64,000 bases of DNA, from assembly GCA_963970005.1 (NCBI GenBank), contig CAXAMN010021995.1, positions 432,695 to 496,694 on the forward strand, given 5' to 3'. How positions within the stretch are numbered: position 1 is the first letter of the stretch; each line of letters begins with the position of its first letter. The translations under genes were made by a program, and so were the position numbers. This document shows positions 1-10,962 of this stretch, in pieces. Below the pieces are notes generated by a model. That model was not told the DNA's origin and searched no databases. It saw nothing but the letters and a program-made list of their open reading frames with translations. The DNA comes from Durusdinium trenchii (taxonomy: Eukaryota > Sar > Dinophyceae > Suessiales > Symbiodiniaceae).

Positions 1-1237
1 CACAAGTGTGTTGAGTGCGATTTCCTTCTGTTTCCCGAGTAGCGGGTGGGATAGCAACAGAGGCCTGGGGGGGGGGGGTGTGCATGATGAATTCATCCGG
101 CCGGTGAATACTTAGCAGTGCAGGCATGTGATTACTTAGCCGTCAAGTATGCTCAGGCTAGAAAAGACTGAATGCTGAAATCTGAAATCAGAAGTTCAGA
201 ATCTAAAGAGAGCTGAATGCCGAAAACTGAAATCAGAAGTTCTGAATCTGAGGGATTTGTCAAAAACCGTTTTTTGGCCCGGCGGCCGGTATGGCAGTTG
301 ATTCAATGAGGGGGTCGGTGCCTTCCTGTGAAGTTCCAGTGATCGGTGGAGCGTTGGGGTGGTTGCTTTCCCATGCAAAAACAGCGCCCCTGTGAAGGGG
401 ATCACACTCAGCACCCGAGTGGGACGGCTGAGCAGGACACACTTCGAACTTGGATTTTCAGTTAATGCAAGTATCACGTTGGGAAGGAAGGCGAGGGAAA
501 CGTAAGGTGAAAGGTCAGCGCAACTGAAATGTTTAACAATCTGTTCACTCATCTGCAGAAGCGCGGCTGAACGTCGGCGGCTGAAGGCAGCGGTGGGAAA
601 ACCTGTTTGGGGGTGGTAGCATGAAGGACCATAAAAACAAAAAAGGAAGATTGGACAGCGTGAGCAACAGTTTCTGGCAGGTACACGGTCAGACGTCTCT
701 GACCGCATCCCATGACATCACTAGCTTCGTTGGCCAGCGTCGTGATGTCATGCGCTGGCCCCCTGCTTGATGAAAAAGGTGGAAGGAGCCCTTTTTTTCC
801 AGGGGTGGACACACACACACACACACGCACACCAGTAAATCATGACTGAGGAAAGAAAGGAGCTTTGTGAACTACATGAAAGCCGCTTGGCGCACGGGGC
901 GCAATGCATGGAGTGTCTACACCTGCCAGAAATAAACCAGAAATAGATGCGCATTAGTAGTGAGCTAAAGAAGTCTTATGAACAGGACTGTTTAGTCTTT
1001 TTACCTTCTGGACGGACAGAGGCAGTGATTTCTGGCTGGCATGAAGCCTCAAGCGGCACCAGTCCAGGTCAATGGATGGGAAACATGTAGAATCAGGTCG
1101 AAAGGTTCAGGTGCAGAGGTGAACCTATGACCTATGCAAAACGGTGCTTCCTTGTATACACCCCTTTTCCATCCTTTCATTTCTATCAATCGGGTCCGTT
1201 CTTTGTTCTTGTTTTTGGCCATTTGGTGCCAGTTAAG
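1..1237. other. Left-edge non-coding or unassigned sequence
   Basis: No exon could be supported here. It holds a degenerate tandem duplication (168-251), a G-run near 70-78 and a (CA)n tract near 811-828. Earlier exons of the transporter that follows may lie here or beyond the window edge, but I could not identify transmembrane-like exons with consistent splice phase. Confidence 0.4.
168..251. repeat. Two-copy degenerate tandem repeat
   Basis: Two adjacent units of about 42 bp share the core CTGAAATCAGAAGTTC. They differ by a few substitutions, which indicates an old duplication. There is no coding potential. Confidence 0.7.
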
Positions 1238-2796
1238 GTCAGCTTTTGGGCCTTTGGCATTGCCACGCTGCTCTTTACAGCCTTTGGCCTCGCCGGTTTT
1301 GCACGCTTCGGTGATGAAGTGCCCTCGGCGGAAGGAACACCGTTTCCGGACCTCATACCGCGTCGTGCCATGTTGTGCCGCGTCGTGCCAATTTATCTTT
1401 TTCATATATATAATATATATTAACTTATAACTATTTTTAATGCAGACGTGCGGGAATTCAGGTGCTTGGCAACGTGCTGAAGAGCAGCTTGGTGGAGAGT
1501 ACACATGAGCTTGTCACACCAAATGACGGGGCCTTTGCTCAGACTTACTATTGACAGCGATTTAGATCGATTTATAATCTATATAGTATTTCTTCAAGGC
1601 TACTTCTGAGAAGTCTGTGAGATGACTCAGAACTGTTGGGGATAGCCATAACCACTGTCAGTTGCTAGTCTATTGCGTGGGCTGGAGTCGAGGTTACAGC
1701 CCTGATGATCCCATGATTCAGCTCTCCTGGTTTTGTATGATGGTTGCTTGGGCATCGGTTTTTGAAGCTCCAACATTTGAGTCGGAGGAATTTTCCAGGA
1801 AGGCCAGAAGGCCTTTCTTGCCCAGGTGTCAACGGTTTTCAACTTTCCTCACGCCTTTCAGCTTGGATCTCAATCTATTCAGCTTGAACCCTGTTTGATG
1901 CTCCACACTTGAGTTTGAACACTTTTTCGGGCTGAACGTGCCCACCAGCAGCGGTTGTTGAGGCGAATGCGTTCATCCTTCAATGCCTTGCTCAACAAGG
2001 GCCCCGAAGAGAACTTCATGATGACAACAATCCTTCTGCTCTCCATCTCGGTGTACATGGGAGTCGCGTTTAAAGATATCGCGGTGATCAAGATGATCAA
2101 AGGCGCGCTTTTGGCCGTGTGGGTGCCACCATTTGGTGCGCTGTAGATTTAGATGAAAGATGAAGGGCCACGCCTGCGAAGGTGCCACGCTTGGTGTCTC
2201 TATCATGCCTCTTGGCTCAAGCAGCTCCCCAAATGCCAGCAGGTAACAGTATGCAAGTACTATCGGATATACAAGTTCAGGTTCATCTTCCCCGCGCTGT
2301 TCTTCATCCAGCTCAACGAGCCAATCCGCTTGAAGAGAAAATGCACCTCGGTTGCTGTCTCCAGGGGGACCTGGGGACCTCAGATGCAGAACCCGGTCGC
2401 ACACTTTGTCATCAGTTGAGCCAGTTGAGCGACCCGTTGAACGACCCTTCGTGGCCTTCTCAGGCAGTGGTGACATCAATGACCCTATGAGTCAAGTTCG
2501 CAGAAGGCCGGCGGCCCCTCCGAAACACCTCCAAAAGCACCGGTCGAAACGACAACGACGCCGAAGCGCTGTCCGCCACTGAGGCGACGAGGCAATTGGC
2601 TCTCTGTGCTTTGTGCTCCTTGGACCCCCCTTAGTGCAAGATAGTACAAGCGAATTATGGATTCCTGGATTCTGATGGATTTTGAAGGACTCATTGACTC
2701 ATTGGACTCATTGAGCAACAGAGTGAGGTGATCATGATGATCACTGGTTTCGTCCAGGGTGCTCTCGCCTTGATGGTGCACTACAACATCATCTAA
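1238..2796 (+). CDS. Amino acid/auxin permease-like transporter, C-terminal part
   Basis: Four exons read as the C-terminal membrane half of an AAAP/SLC38-type transporter. Exon 1238-1327 encodes a hydrophobic helix ending in FGLAGFARFGDEV, like the 'G-Y-x-x-F-G-D' end of a helix in that family. Exon 1952-2122 encodes FNALLNKGPEENF followed by the helix MMTTILLLSISVYMGVAF. The exon from 2276 begins with the proline-containing helix FRFIFPALFFIQLNEP. Exon 2722-2796 encodes the last helix, VIMMITGFVQGALALMV, and a TAA stop. The first two exons are phase 0 with GC and GT donors; the end of the third is unresolved. N-terminal helices were not found, so the gene is incomplete or starts left of the window. 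A proline/threonine-rich stretch near 2500-2590 could be a further exon. The family call rests on hydropathy and short motifs; another multi-pass transporter family is possible. Confidence 0.5.
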
Positions 2797-3675
2797 TCTG
2801 AGTTCGTGATGATTTGACATTTTCTAGTCCCATCCTCTGATTTTGTGCTTCTAAGCCCCTAGCCAAGCAGTCTCCACATGCAATCAAACCATTTCAACAT
2901 GTTCTTGCATATTCGTGCTGTTCCCTTCAAGAATTTTCTCAAGCTGGATCGCGTCCATGTTGAGCAGCTGGCCCGGTGACAATTCACGAGGATTGCCATG
3001 CTGTGAAACAGGTTAATCTCAGAAGACCCCAGCGACCGACTGACATGAATATAGTTAATATACCTCACATTTCGTTTCAGACAGGACACCCTGACTTGAG
3101 GGAAGATCTGTAGTTGCTGGAGTCTGTGTTTCTTGGACTCTTGGTGTCTCCACCATTTTGAGCTGCTGGATGTCTCCAAGATGGGTTTGGCCTTGCTGCA
3201 TGTTGGCAACAATCCGAAAAAACACTCGCCGTGGCCAAACGGCTGCTATGGCAATGGTGGGCAAGCTTGTTTCAGACCCACCGCATGTCAACATGCAGCT
3301 GAATGCCAACCACCAAAGAAAAGGGATGTCGCTCCAACATAATAGCGAACTGATATTCCCAACTTCGTTTGTCCTGCATTTTAAAGGCTCCCCAGCTACG
3401 TAAGTTTTGACAGGTGTTCTTTGGCATGGAGCAGCAGCCCTTTTCATGGGTGGAATGGATTGAAAAGTGGGAAGTGGTCCCGCCAGCAAGCATCAGAAAA
3501 GTTGCGCAAGCCAAACCGCTTGGTATTTTCAAAAGGCTTTCAGAATGCAGAGAGCGGACTAGGAAGCGTTACTGGTAGGACGCTCAGATCCGACGGTGCG
3601 TTGCTCTGAGGCTTGCCCGATGGATGAAATCAGTACAAGGGAAGGAGGCCAGGCCAGGCTACAGTAGATTTAGCA

Positions 3676-3770
3676 TATGTTACTAGTAAGGATGCTCCTA
3701 GTAGTACGGCCGGGGCTCCTAGTAGCGTCCTTGCTCCTAGTAGCGATGCCCTTTGTTACTAGTAGCGTCC
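3676..3770. repeat. CTAGTAG-family dispersed repeat
   Basis: Several copies of 'GCTCCTAGTAGC' and 'TTACTAGTAGC' separated by 'GTCCTTG' and 'GATGCCC'. This is the same family, in the reverse-complement sense, as the large array at 15231-15690. Confidence 0.85.
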
Positions 3771-4667
3771 TTGTTATTGACAGATCAAAAGTGCTCAGAT
3801 GTTGAGGTCCGAAATCTTCAGAGTTGCTTTTCCACGCTTTCCCATCGCCTGCTTTTGCAGCTGCAGTGATCTTAATTCTCACGTAAGCAGAGTAGGCCAT
3901 GATGATATGATTGAATTGATCCCCCGTTTAGTTTTGCTCTTCAGCCATGCCTCTTGGAAGTTTATGGAAAGATAATAACCTTTTTGGCTCCTCACTTGCA
4001 CTTTGTAGTGCCAGTCTCCCACTTGACTGCTCCTGCGTTCTTCTACCAGTGCAGCCTTGGCGTCTTCGTGCTTGTATTTCGTCTGGCTCCGCCAGATACA
4101 GTCCAGTGCATGCAACGCAATTCTGCTTGTTCTTCTTTGTTTTGGAGTCTTACCTGCCCCATTGCCTTCTTGCATTTGTCGTTGATGCAGGCACCAGGTG
4201 TTCTGACCAATATTATGAACGGCCTTTCTTCTTGATTCTACAGGACTTGGACCTCAACAAGTTCCACAGCTTCGCCAAGGGCCACTTCGGCGACGTGGCT
4301 CAATCGTGTGCACACCAAAGCCGTGGAACCCACCGGATTCAGGAAAGCTGAGCGCTCGGCGAAAGTCCAACATCACACCAAGGAGAAGCTGGGATTTGGG
4401 TGGCTTGGTGGAATCTCTTTGGTTAATATTTGCGGTCCGATGCCTCTGGTTGATCTGCCTTCCAATCTCTGATGTCATGAGGTTTCCAATGGTTTCGAAG
4501 TGAATTTGTGGTGACAAAAGGGTCACTCTACACTGCAACGCCCTACTGTCTGCGCCAGGAGGGCAGACCGACATGTGCGTGAGAATGCGGCCCTCGTGCT
4601 GGAAGCCCAAAAAGTTCAAGGTTTATGCCACGCTCCTCCGAGGGGCTCAGAGGAATCAGTCGAATCA

Positions 4668-4990
4668 GATGCTACTAGTAGCTAGAAGCTACTAGGTGGA
4701 GGCCATCGCAAGTAGGTTGAAGGCCATCGCTGCTACTAACAATTGACCCTTCTGCACCGGTGAATTTTCAGGCTAAAGACCAGGCTGCGAGACCTTTTCC
4801 TCCGACGCTTGTCCAGTGGTGCCCTGACTGCAAGAAGGAGTGGCTGAGTTGCTGGACGCACCGCTGGTGAAGTTTGGAGGCTTTGGCATGATGCGCAGAT
4901 TTGCATTCCAAGAGGCCTGAGGAAAGTCATTTTGTCAAGTACTTCGCAAATCCCAGTAGATTGGAGGCCATCGCTAGTAGGTTGGAGAGA
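4668..4990. repeat. CTAGTAG repeat with linked GTAGGTTGGAGGCCATCGC units
   Basis: At 4668-4735 the palindrome GCTACTAGTAGC is joined to units reading GGAGGCCATCGCAAGTAGG. A second cluster of the latter sits at 4962-4990. The 'GGAGGCCATCGC' unit recurs, degenerate, at 33050-33130 (opposite sense) and 37275-37315, so the two sequence families travel together. Confidence 0.75.
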
Positions 4991-5610
4991 CGTGTTCCTG
5001 TGAGCTTTATTCACCGCTTGAACCAGGCTCAGAGCGATGCCGGAGCAACATCACCCGGTGAGCAGCGGATCCCAGTCGCCCTAACCGAACCTTTTCTTTG
5101 TTGAGAGGAAGAGAACCAATTGATTCCATGGAACAAGTTCTGCTAGAAATCTTTGGTCACATGCATTGGTTTAGCAGTCCCGCAAAAGATTCCGGACGAA
5201 CAAATTCTACCATCACGCACTTTGCATTGGGTGACAGCGTCGTCACGGAGGGGTGGGACCAAGAAGAGGGTCTCATGCAGCCGCCCCGCAGTTCTGCATT
5301 TTGGCTGCATCAGAAGGTTTTCCTAGAAACTCTACACTAACATGTCGGCCATTGCGGAGGTTGGGGAATGAACATCGAGCTGCTGTCTTCTAGCTGATTC
5401 TAGTTGCCTTTCAATTCACCGCCGGCTTTTAAGCCAGTATTGCGACAAGCTTCTCACACGTGGCCAGACACCTGAAAATCATCGCGCACCTGTGCCGAAT
5501 GATGAGAGTGTCCTTGCTGCAAGGGTGACGTTCCAAACGGTGCCCTGTGTTCTCTGTGGTTCTCATTTCAACCCAAACGGTGCCCCCCGTCCGAGCGGTT
5601 TTCAGGTGGC

Positions 5611-7656
5611 ATGGCTCTGACCAAGTCTTTGGAGAATTTGTCGCTTGGCGGAGTGGCGGCCGTGTACCCTCAGGTGCAACGACCAAAGCACTTACGACCA
5701 GAGCAACGACCCGGCGTGATGCACGTCGCGATGGCAGGCAAAGATGCCCAAGAAGTATCGTATTCCACAGAAAGGCGAAGTGAGCACCTACCAAGGACAC
5801 TTCAAGTTTGTTGAGCCTCAAGTAGGTAGCATCAAGTAGCTGGAGCACACTGGGTAGAAGATTGGAGAAGATGGTAGAAGATTAGGAGTCGGAGTGTTTG
5901 GAATTCGTCAGGAGCAGGAGTCATCCCAGTAACAAGGCTGCCGGATGGTCTGGAGCTCAAGGGGAACTTCGGCAGTCACCCACGATCAATATGTTTGGTC
6001 ACTGTTAGAGGCAAGGCTCGGGTGCTTCTTTGGCAGCCGCAGAAGGGCAAGAAGCAGGGCGTGCGCTGGTATGACTTCGGGGGCAGCAAGAAGCCGACCG
6101 AGGCAGCTGTCGGAGGGCCTCTCACTTTTGATACCCCAACCCCCAGCCCCAAAGAATCCCAAAGCGACAATGCTACACTGCTACAAAGTCATTTCTCCCC
6201 AAATGTTCCAACTGCTTCCAAAGCACAGAAGAATCTGCGAGGACCTGGATGTTTATATATATATATATCTAAATACTCTTAGTCTGTGAGACCCGAAGTC
6301 CGCGAATTGGTAGATGTTGGGAGACTTGCAAACGGCTCCAGGAGTTTGCGAGCAGCTGTGCCTGCCGGAAGTTTGCCAAGGAGACATATGGCCTCTTCGG
6401 TTGTGCCACTTGGTGAAACGGACTGTCACACAATAAGGGCACCTAAAGGAACAGAAATCATAGAACCGGATCAATCAACCCTGTAGTGCTCTAACACCAG
6501 ACTAACCGAGCAAAAGTTCCATGGAAAGAATCACTTGAATCACTTGGGGTTTTGGGGTGTCATTTGGTGGCTTGGAGCTGATTGGGAGCAAAAGCTGTTG
6601 TGATCGCCTCACATCGAACCGCGCGAATCGCCTTCCAGTGGTTCCAATCTGAGGCTTTGGACTTGAAAGGTGACCAGATGGCAATGCAACTCAGGGAGCT
6701 CTACCAGGTGCGATGTTTCTGCGAACATGAATTTCGATATGTTTCGAAGCCGAAACGGGTCGAAATGATAGCAGGATAGCAGCTGCTTTCCGAACTTACT
6801 AACATGGAAGCGGAACATCCACTTGATGCCACTTGCTGACTTACTTCCATGGCATGTTCACCTGTTCGTCGGAGTGAGAAGTGCTCCCCCTGGCACCTGC
6901 TTCCGCACCCAGCGCACGGCTTGAGGGCCTCGCCAACTTGCCCCTCATGCTCAAGGCAAGTGAGGACTTCACGCCAGTTTCACCCGCTCTGGGAGCTTTG
7001 CAAGTCCATTTCAAACTCTGGTGGAACTAGATTGGACCAATGGGTTGGACGAGTGGCTTGGTGCTTTGTCAAAAGTCTAAAGACTCTTTATGCTTTTATT
7101 CTATTGTAAGATATTGTAAGATGATTTTGACTCGTGACTGCTTGTTGGAGGAGTGGGCACATTTGCAACTTCTGGATGATGGCCCTCGGATTTTCTTCAA
7201 TGACACCCACGAGTACTTCTTGTACATGTTGTGCGTGCCATACGTGCCAGAGGACACCAGCTGACTGACATCGATTCGTTTTGTTTGGCAATGATAGCAC
7301 CATGCTTATGGTAGCGCTTATGGTTCGTATTGTCAAATCCAAGCTGCTGCATCTATGACCATCTTTGCACGGGATCGCACGCTGCCCCCGCTTGCAAAGG
7401 AAGTTCTGAACGAGGCCTCGACCATTGTTGATGGCCGCAAGCGTGTTTTCAGGCTGGGAACGTCCCTCTCGTGCCTGTCGAGCCTTGCCTCGCCCCAGAG
7501 TTGCTCCGTTTCTTCCGTTTTCCCAGGTGGATGACAGTGGAAGAGTTGGCTGAGGAGGTCATGGCACCGAGGCTCCACATGGCAAGCTTCGCGCTGCAGC
7601 TGGAGAACCTTCAGGAGGATCCTTTTGTTTCTTGGCAGGTGTGGGAGACGAGATAG
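5611..7656 (+). CDS. NUDIX-like hydrolase, multi-exon
   Basis: Reassembled from about eight exons. Exon 1 (5611-5779) starts MALTKSLENLSL and ends phase 1 at a GT donor. Exon 2 (6011-6099) reads KARVLLWQPQKG then VRWYDFGGSKKPT, the usual strand and glycine turn before a NUDIX box. Exon 3 (6342-6404) continues EFASSCACRKFAKETYGLFG. A GA donor at 6100 with acceptor at 6341 gives exactly G-x5-E-x7-R spacing. The core then reads R-K-F-A-K-E instead of R-E-x-x-E-E, and YG replaces G, so two canonical acidic positions are lysine. Exon 4 is 6639-6707 (GC donor before it, GT after). Later exons near 6888-6958, 7130-7260 (FFNDTHEYFLYMLCVPYVPED), 7352-7455 and 7498-7656 (ELLRFFRFPRWMTVEELAEE) resemble the C-terminal half of large NUDIX proteins. 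Some joins after exon 4 are unresolved. Substrate cannot be inferred. Confidence 0.5.
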
Positions 7657-8946
7657 GCTTCGATCAGGTGACTTGTTTTGTGGGTGAGATGGTTTGAGAA
7701 CTTGGTAGGCGGATAGGCAAGGACTGAAAAAGGGCCACACCACTTAAGTCCAGTGTTATTTCATGTTTCAATGTGCCATGCTGTGCCATACCTTTTGCAT
7801 CCTTTGGGCTGATGATGATGATGTTGCCTCCCTCTGAGGTGCTCATGGGCAGAACATATGGCAATGTAGCGAGTAATATTCCAACAGGAACTTTTTCTGC
7901 CGCTGCATTGTGAGCCTGAAAATCAGCATACCTCACAAGTTTATGCGGCAACGTTCAGACATCCTCCGCTGCTAAAAGCAGCTGTAAAGTAAACATCATG
8001 CCACTTTGGTGAAGGCTGTAGAGCGTGGATGTTTGGACATTTTGAATGGCGACTGTTGTGGCTGATGTGTTTTGTATTGCCCAGTTGGCCAGTTGAAGAT
8101 CAGGTACAACATCACACTACTTGGGGACCTTGTTTTGCACCTTTCGACGCTTGTTCCACATCTACATATTTTCAAAAAAAGACTATTGTTATATTATATA
8201 CTAACTATTTTGTAATATTCAAAACCATTCGATCTTCTTCTGCGACTTAGTGGGCGAGTCTTACATCTGGCAGCAGAAGCTTTTTCCCCGCCATCCTTCA
8301 TAGAAGGGTGGTGTTCCGACCTGCGAAGCAGGGACCACAAGAGTGCCGGAACCCTCATGAGCCACGGGATCCAAGCGAATGCATTGGAAATAGCAGTGCG
8401 GTTGGAACATGGAACAACAGTCAGAGGTCAAAGCATGGACGATGGATTATGATGGAAGGTGTAAAAGTCTAAAGGTTCCATGATGTTCAATTCTGTTGGT
8501 TTCTTTGTGTTTTTGGTGGGAATCTTGAGGTAGCAAGGGCAGCTCTTTCTTGTACGCAGACGCTGCCCCCCATGGTACTCCCATGGTAGAATGTTTCTTT
8601 TTGAGGCCGAGCATCTTCAAAGAGCTACTGAAATCTCAGTGCCAGTGTGCCGTGACAGCCTCAGCATGTGCTGAGAAAAGCAACTGACATTTGAATGACC
8701 ATGTAGTATATAATGAGAACGCTTGGCAGCTTGAGTTCAGGAAAGCGGTATGTCTTCAAAGACTTTGAATGATGAAACAAAGACCCTGACCTCACATGTT
8801 CGGCTTTGCATGGCTTTGCATGGCTTGGAGACTCACTCAAATCGGACTTTGTTTCATGGTTGTGCCCTCGCAGCTCTTTGGGGTTCACAGGGTTGCACTG
8901 CTGGGGTGACACGCAGTGCCTGGCAGTTCTCCATGGACTAGCCGCG
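7657..8946. other. Gap with no supported gene
   Basis: AT-richer sequence with only short frames. No tandem repeat, RNA motif or splice-supported exon was seen. The minus frame at 8661-8912 has no recognisable content. Confidence 0.4.
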
Positions 8947-10440
8947 ATGGCCGAGATACAAGAAATTCAGAGCGAAGGCTTTGACCTGCCGGCGCGGGAG
9001 GCGACGCCCGGCTGCCGGGTGATACTGATATGGCAGCTGAACCTGTCAAGTACAACATGGATTGTCGAAGGATATTTGCATTGGGATCGGCATGAGGGTG
9101 AGAAGCCGCTTGGTTTCCGTTGACTTGGATCTTCTCATTCTTCTTGCTTTTTTCTTCTTTTTTCTGTCAGGGATCCCACCATGTGAGGCTGGCTCACAAG
9201 GTTTTGATAGAAATCACTCAGACTAAGGACCAGCCGAGCCCCACGATGGCGGTACACGCGCGAAGAAAAAGGGAGGAAAGAAGAGAGCCGTTGCTGGAGC
9301 TCTTTTACGGGCCGTGACTCTGTGAGCAGCCAGGGCGGCCTATCCAAAGAAGAGTTAGACGCACTCACATCGATGAAGGAGGAGATGAGGAAAAAGCTGT
9401 CGGAGCGCAAAAAGGCACTTGATAGTGCCGGAAACTTGATCGATCAAGATGCAGAAGAACGATGGCAGCTCCTGAGGGTTCTAGGCAAGAAATGCCGAAA
9501 CAGCCACTGAGTCAGCAAGTTGAACTCATGAAAGTCCTTCCTAGTTGGGCATGCTTGGCAATTTTTTGGTTTAAAGTCTTGGTAGCATGACTATTAAGTG
9601 GTTCTAAATCTGTTGGTTGAATCCTTCGGTTGCTTCCCAAGGTAAGGAGCTCTTTGCCCTCCGGGAGCAAATCGAACAGGATCGCCGCGCCGCAGGGCCG
9701 GAGGCTGCGCCAGAGTGGCGCCCGCCACGGATCTCCGGCGCCGTCGGGGGACCCCCGCGGGGCGCGAAGAAGCGGGGCTGCGACGCCATCGAGTGGTTTC
9801 TCATTCATCGCACGCGGGAATCGCCAAGACAGAGTCAGAAAGGCACAAAGAGACGGAGGACAGACACAGGGGCAGAAGTGGACTCTTCGTCGGAAGAGGA
9901 AGTGATAGAGAAAGGTCCAAGAAGGCCTCCAATTTCTGCCTTTAAGGGAGGAGATGCTGCGAGAAATGAGCTCGAGCCCGAGGAAGCGAGGCAACTTTGG
10001 AAACGCTTGGAGAACGACGAGGTCTTCACATCCGAAGACGATTTACTCCGCCTTTGGCGCCTTGCTTTGGCCAAGACGGCCGTGGAGGAAGATGGGCAAC
10101 TCCCATTTACCGTCATGGATTTGGCAAAGCATCCAGGAGTTGCTTGAGCATTCTTTGTCTTTTCCATGCTAATTTAGCGGTGTGCCGTTAAAAAATGTTA
10201 AAGTAATTTCTTCGCAGCTCCAAGTGAGAATCTTGATGCCTGATGCAAAATTGAAGGCAGCAGGTGGAACACAGAGCCCACCTGGCTTTCACGGGCCTAG
10301 CGGCAGTGGTCGAGATGGCTTCGGACGCCCTTTCGAAGAAGGACTTGGTCACAACGTTCTTGAAAGTTGTGCTTCGGGAGCTGTTGAACCGCGTGTTCAA
10401 CGATGACCACCAGGCCCAACTCTTCCCAAGCACAGGTGTT
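8947..10440 (+). CDS. Unknown protein, charged and coiled-coil-like, multi-exon
   Basis: Not recognised. A plausible start at 8947 reads MAEIQEIQSEGFDLPARE. An open frame across about 9230-9480 encodes GGLSKEELDALTSMKEEM and further heptad-like charged helix. The next exon, about 9644-10147, begins GKELFALREQIEQDRR and contains a basic, proline-rich segment, an acidic/serine run (DSSSEEEVIE) and an amphipathic helix (EEARQLWKRLENDEVF). A further exon from 10263 reads VEHRAHLAFTGLAAVVEMAS and continues LVTTFLKVVLRELLNRVFNDD to about 10410. The serine/acid tract and basic patches look nuclear, but that is inference. Frames around 10550-10810 may add exons; three frames are open there and I could not choose. 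The gene is followed closely by the DUF1295 gene on the same strand. Confidence 0.5.
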
Positions 10441-10913
10441 TGTTTGATGGTGGTAAGTTAGTTGTTGTTGTAACGTGTTGTCACGGTAGATTTGGCAAAT
10501 GGTTGGCTCCATGCCATGCAGATCTGTTAGGCTCCGTTAGGCTCCCTGTTTGTGATGTTCGAGCCACTCGAACCGGTGCAGGGCCACTTCCTGCCGCTGA
10601 GCCGCTTCAAAGGCCATGCCAAAGGAGTTCGTGGCTGTGCAAGGCAGGCACTTCGAGGCAAGGTTGCTGGGTGGATGGCTCGCACAAAAGAGTGTTCTCT
10701 GGAGTGTGCCATCAGTATGCCAATTGCAGAAAGGGGTTGGGTGTCGGGGCCAAGCAAAGCCACTGTACTACTGTATCGTCCTTTTCTGTATTCTTTTTGC
10801 ATTCTTGTAAGTAGTGATTCTGTGTGAGCTTTTGTGGAGTCTAGCGGCCTGGTTTCCTGCGGTTAGCTCATTATGAATTCAAGTCTCGGCCACTACTGAC
10901 TAGTGCTTCGCCA

Positions 10914-10928
10914 CCATTTTGGCCCAAG
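10914..10928 (+). other. Relict dinoflagellate spliced-leader-like sequence
   Basis: CCATTTTGGCCCAAG matches 14 of 15 bases of the 3' part of the dinoflagellate spliced leader (CCATTTTGGCTCAAG). It ends 34 nt before the ATG of the DUF1295 gene, which is where a leader relic would sit after an mRNA was reverse transcribed back into the genome. An upstream AG in GACTAG (10897-10902) could serve as a trans-splice acceptor. The match is short, so chance cannot be excluded. Confidence 0.5.
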
Positions 10929-10962
10929 ACTTGCATCCTCTCTGCCAAACCCTGTCGGTTGC

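Larger units (their letters stand above)
2797..5610. other. Intergenic sequence with repeats; one possible exon
   Basis: Mostly without supported genes. The + frame at about 4242-4490 is open and reads TWLNRVHTKAVEPTGFRK and a basic continuation, so it may be an isolated exon of an unrecognised gene. CTAGTAG-type repeats lie at 3676-3770, 4668-4735 and 4962-4990. The minus-strand frames at 2859-3532 are hydrophilic but show no motif or splice support. Confidence 0.4.
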
